64,000 nucleotides of DNA from Eublepharis macularius (Eukaryota; Chordata; Lepidosauria; Squamata; Eublepharidae). Both the position numbers and the translations under genes were made by a program. Of the stretch, positions 63,035-64,000 are shown piece by piece (position 1 is the stretch's first letter; each line of letters opens with the position of its first letter). The notes below the pieces were generated by a model. It was not told where the DNA came from and made no database searches. It saw only the letters and a program-made list of their open reading frames with translations. The stretch is from assembly GCF_028583425.1 (NCBI RefSeq), contig NC_072801.1, positions 18,062,001-18,126,000 of the forward strand, written 5' to 3'.

Positions 63035-63042
63035 GCACAAGG

Positions 63043-63763
63043 ACAGTGGACAATGAGGTGCTCTGATTATCTTTTTGGAAGCCTTGCATCAGGATCTAAT
63101 CAGACTGGATACTCCGGGAATTCCAGGATCCAAGCATTTTTTTTTTTGATTATTTGCTGTCAGGTTCTGATTTGGATCAAGAGTTTACCTTAGGAGGCAG
63201 GAGGGTGTTTAACCTAAGCTTTAAACAAACTTAATTGGGGGAAATATATAGATACTTGGGTCTGGACAAGGGTACAGGGGGAAAAGTTCAATCCACTCCC
63301 CCTTGGTCCCAATCCAAAACAGGACATTTACCCAGCAAAAAAACATGAGAACTTGACAACAGGTCTCCCAGTACCTTGCCAAGCTGGTTTGCAAGATCCA
63401 ATGCAAAACAACGGAGGTCTTTGTTTGCATTTAGTCATGTGCATATAAAGTGGTGCTGCTAGTGGGTCTATGAAAAACCATGTGCCAAAGCCTCCCCCAT
63501 CTCTTGCCTCCCCTTGTGGCACCTGGCTGGCTTCCAGTATTGGAGTCAGAGCAGGATAAAAGTGCTTTGAACAACAGAGCTCCAAGGGGTAAAATGGAGA
63601 AACGGGAGTACAAACTGATCCACAAATCTATGAGCCACTGGAAACAACATGGGTAGGTCTGGCTGTCTGATACCAGGGTTACCAGGCGCTAGAAACAGGA
63701 GCAGTTCTGTTAAGTCAGAACGTTGTGGAAAGAAAGCCTTTTTGTTTTGACCCCAGCAACATA
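63043..63763 (-). other. Lipid transfer gene intron or unfound exons
   Basis: No recognisable exon. Open frames here (for example 63,328-63,585) have no similarity I can name. Confidence 0.4.
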
Positions 63764-63960
63764 GAGCCAAGCTAGAAGCGACGAATGACACTTGAATGGC
63801 AAGTGAACAGACTCACGTGTATTCCTCCCTGTTCACTTGCGCTCCACTTGCACTCCACTCGATCGGTGGAGTGCAAGTGGAGGGCAAGTGAACAGTGAGG
63901 AATACACGTGAGTCTGTTCACTTGCCGTTCAAGTGTCATTCATCACTTCTAGCTTGGCCC
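63764..63960. mobile_element. Harbinger-like foldback MITE, second copy
   Basis: Ends GAGCCAAGCTAGAAGCGACG and an inverse with a few changes (right end TAGCTTGGCCC). Same family and palindromic plan as 54,529-54,729; the flanking 3-bp duplication is not clear. Confidence 0.8.
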
Positions 63961-64000
63961 TCAGTACAACATTCTGTGCCAAGAAAAAGAGTACATCCAC

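Overview
The window is vertebrate nuclear DNA, most likely from a non-avian reptile and probably a squamate. The host genes are intron-rich with GT-AG introns. Between exons lie tRNA-derived and 5S-rRNA-derived SINEs, CR1/L2- and L1-type LINE ends, hAT- and Harbinger-like foldback elements, a Penelope-like element and one LTR retrotransposon. The species call rests on repeat content alone and is an inference.

Region 1 (207-35,400, minus strand) is one gene, MARF1 (meiosis regulator and mRNA stability factor 1). I placed 26 coding exons from the start codon at 32,095 to a stop at 207. Their phases join without conflict and give 1,743 codons plus stop, close to the human protein (about 1,742 residues from memory). 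Domain order is N-terminal Cys/Gly-rich region, NYN ribonuclease, two RRMs, eight LOTUS/OST-HTH repeats and a basic tail. A CpG island at about 34,860-35,400 is the likely promoter. Introns carry two L1 3' ends or fragments, a 2.16-kb Penelope-like element with exact 13-bp target duplications, hAT-like elements with 8-bp duplications, SINEs and a GGAA microsatellite that forms the pyrimidine tract of one splice acceptor.

Region 2 (35,400-46,350) is intergenic. It holds a 37-bp tandem repeat and, at 37,555-43,824, a young whole-looking Ty3/gypsy-type LTR element. Its two LTRs are 935 bp each and it has a 5-bp target duplication. Its domain order is Gag-protease-integrase-RT-RNase H, with integrase before RT, as in the Gmr1 group.

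Region 3 (46,352 to beyond the right edge, minus strand) is the 3' part of a large lipid transfer protein gene. Eleven exons encode amphipathic/helical lipid-binding sequence followed by a von Willebrand type D domain and a Cys-rich (C8-like) segment, most like apolipophorin. Nine of the exons join in phase; the two most 5' ones do not join cleanly, so at least one exon there is missed or mis-bounded. The last exon is also not found. The introns are full of foldback elements, including several nested insertions whose order of arrival can be read from their target duplications.
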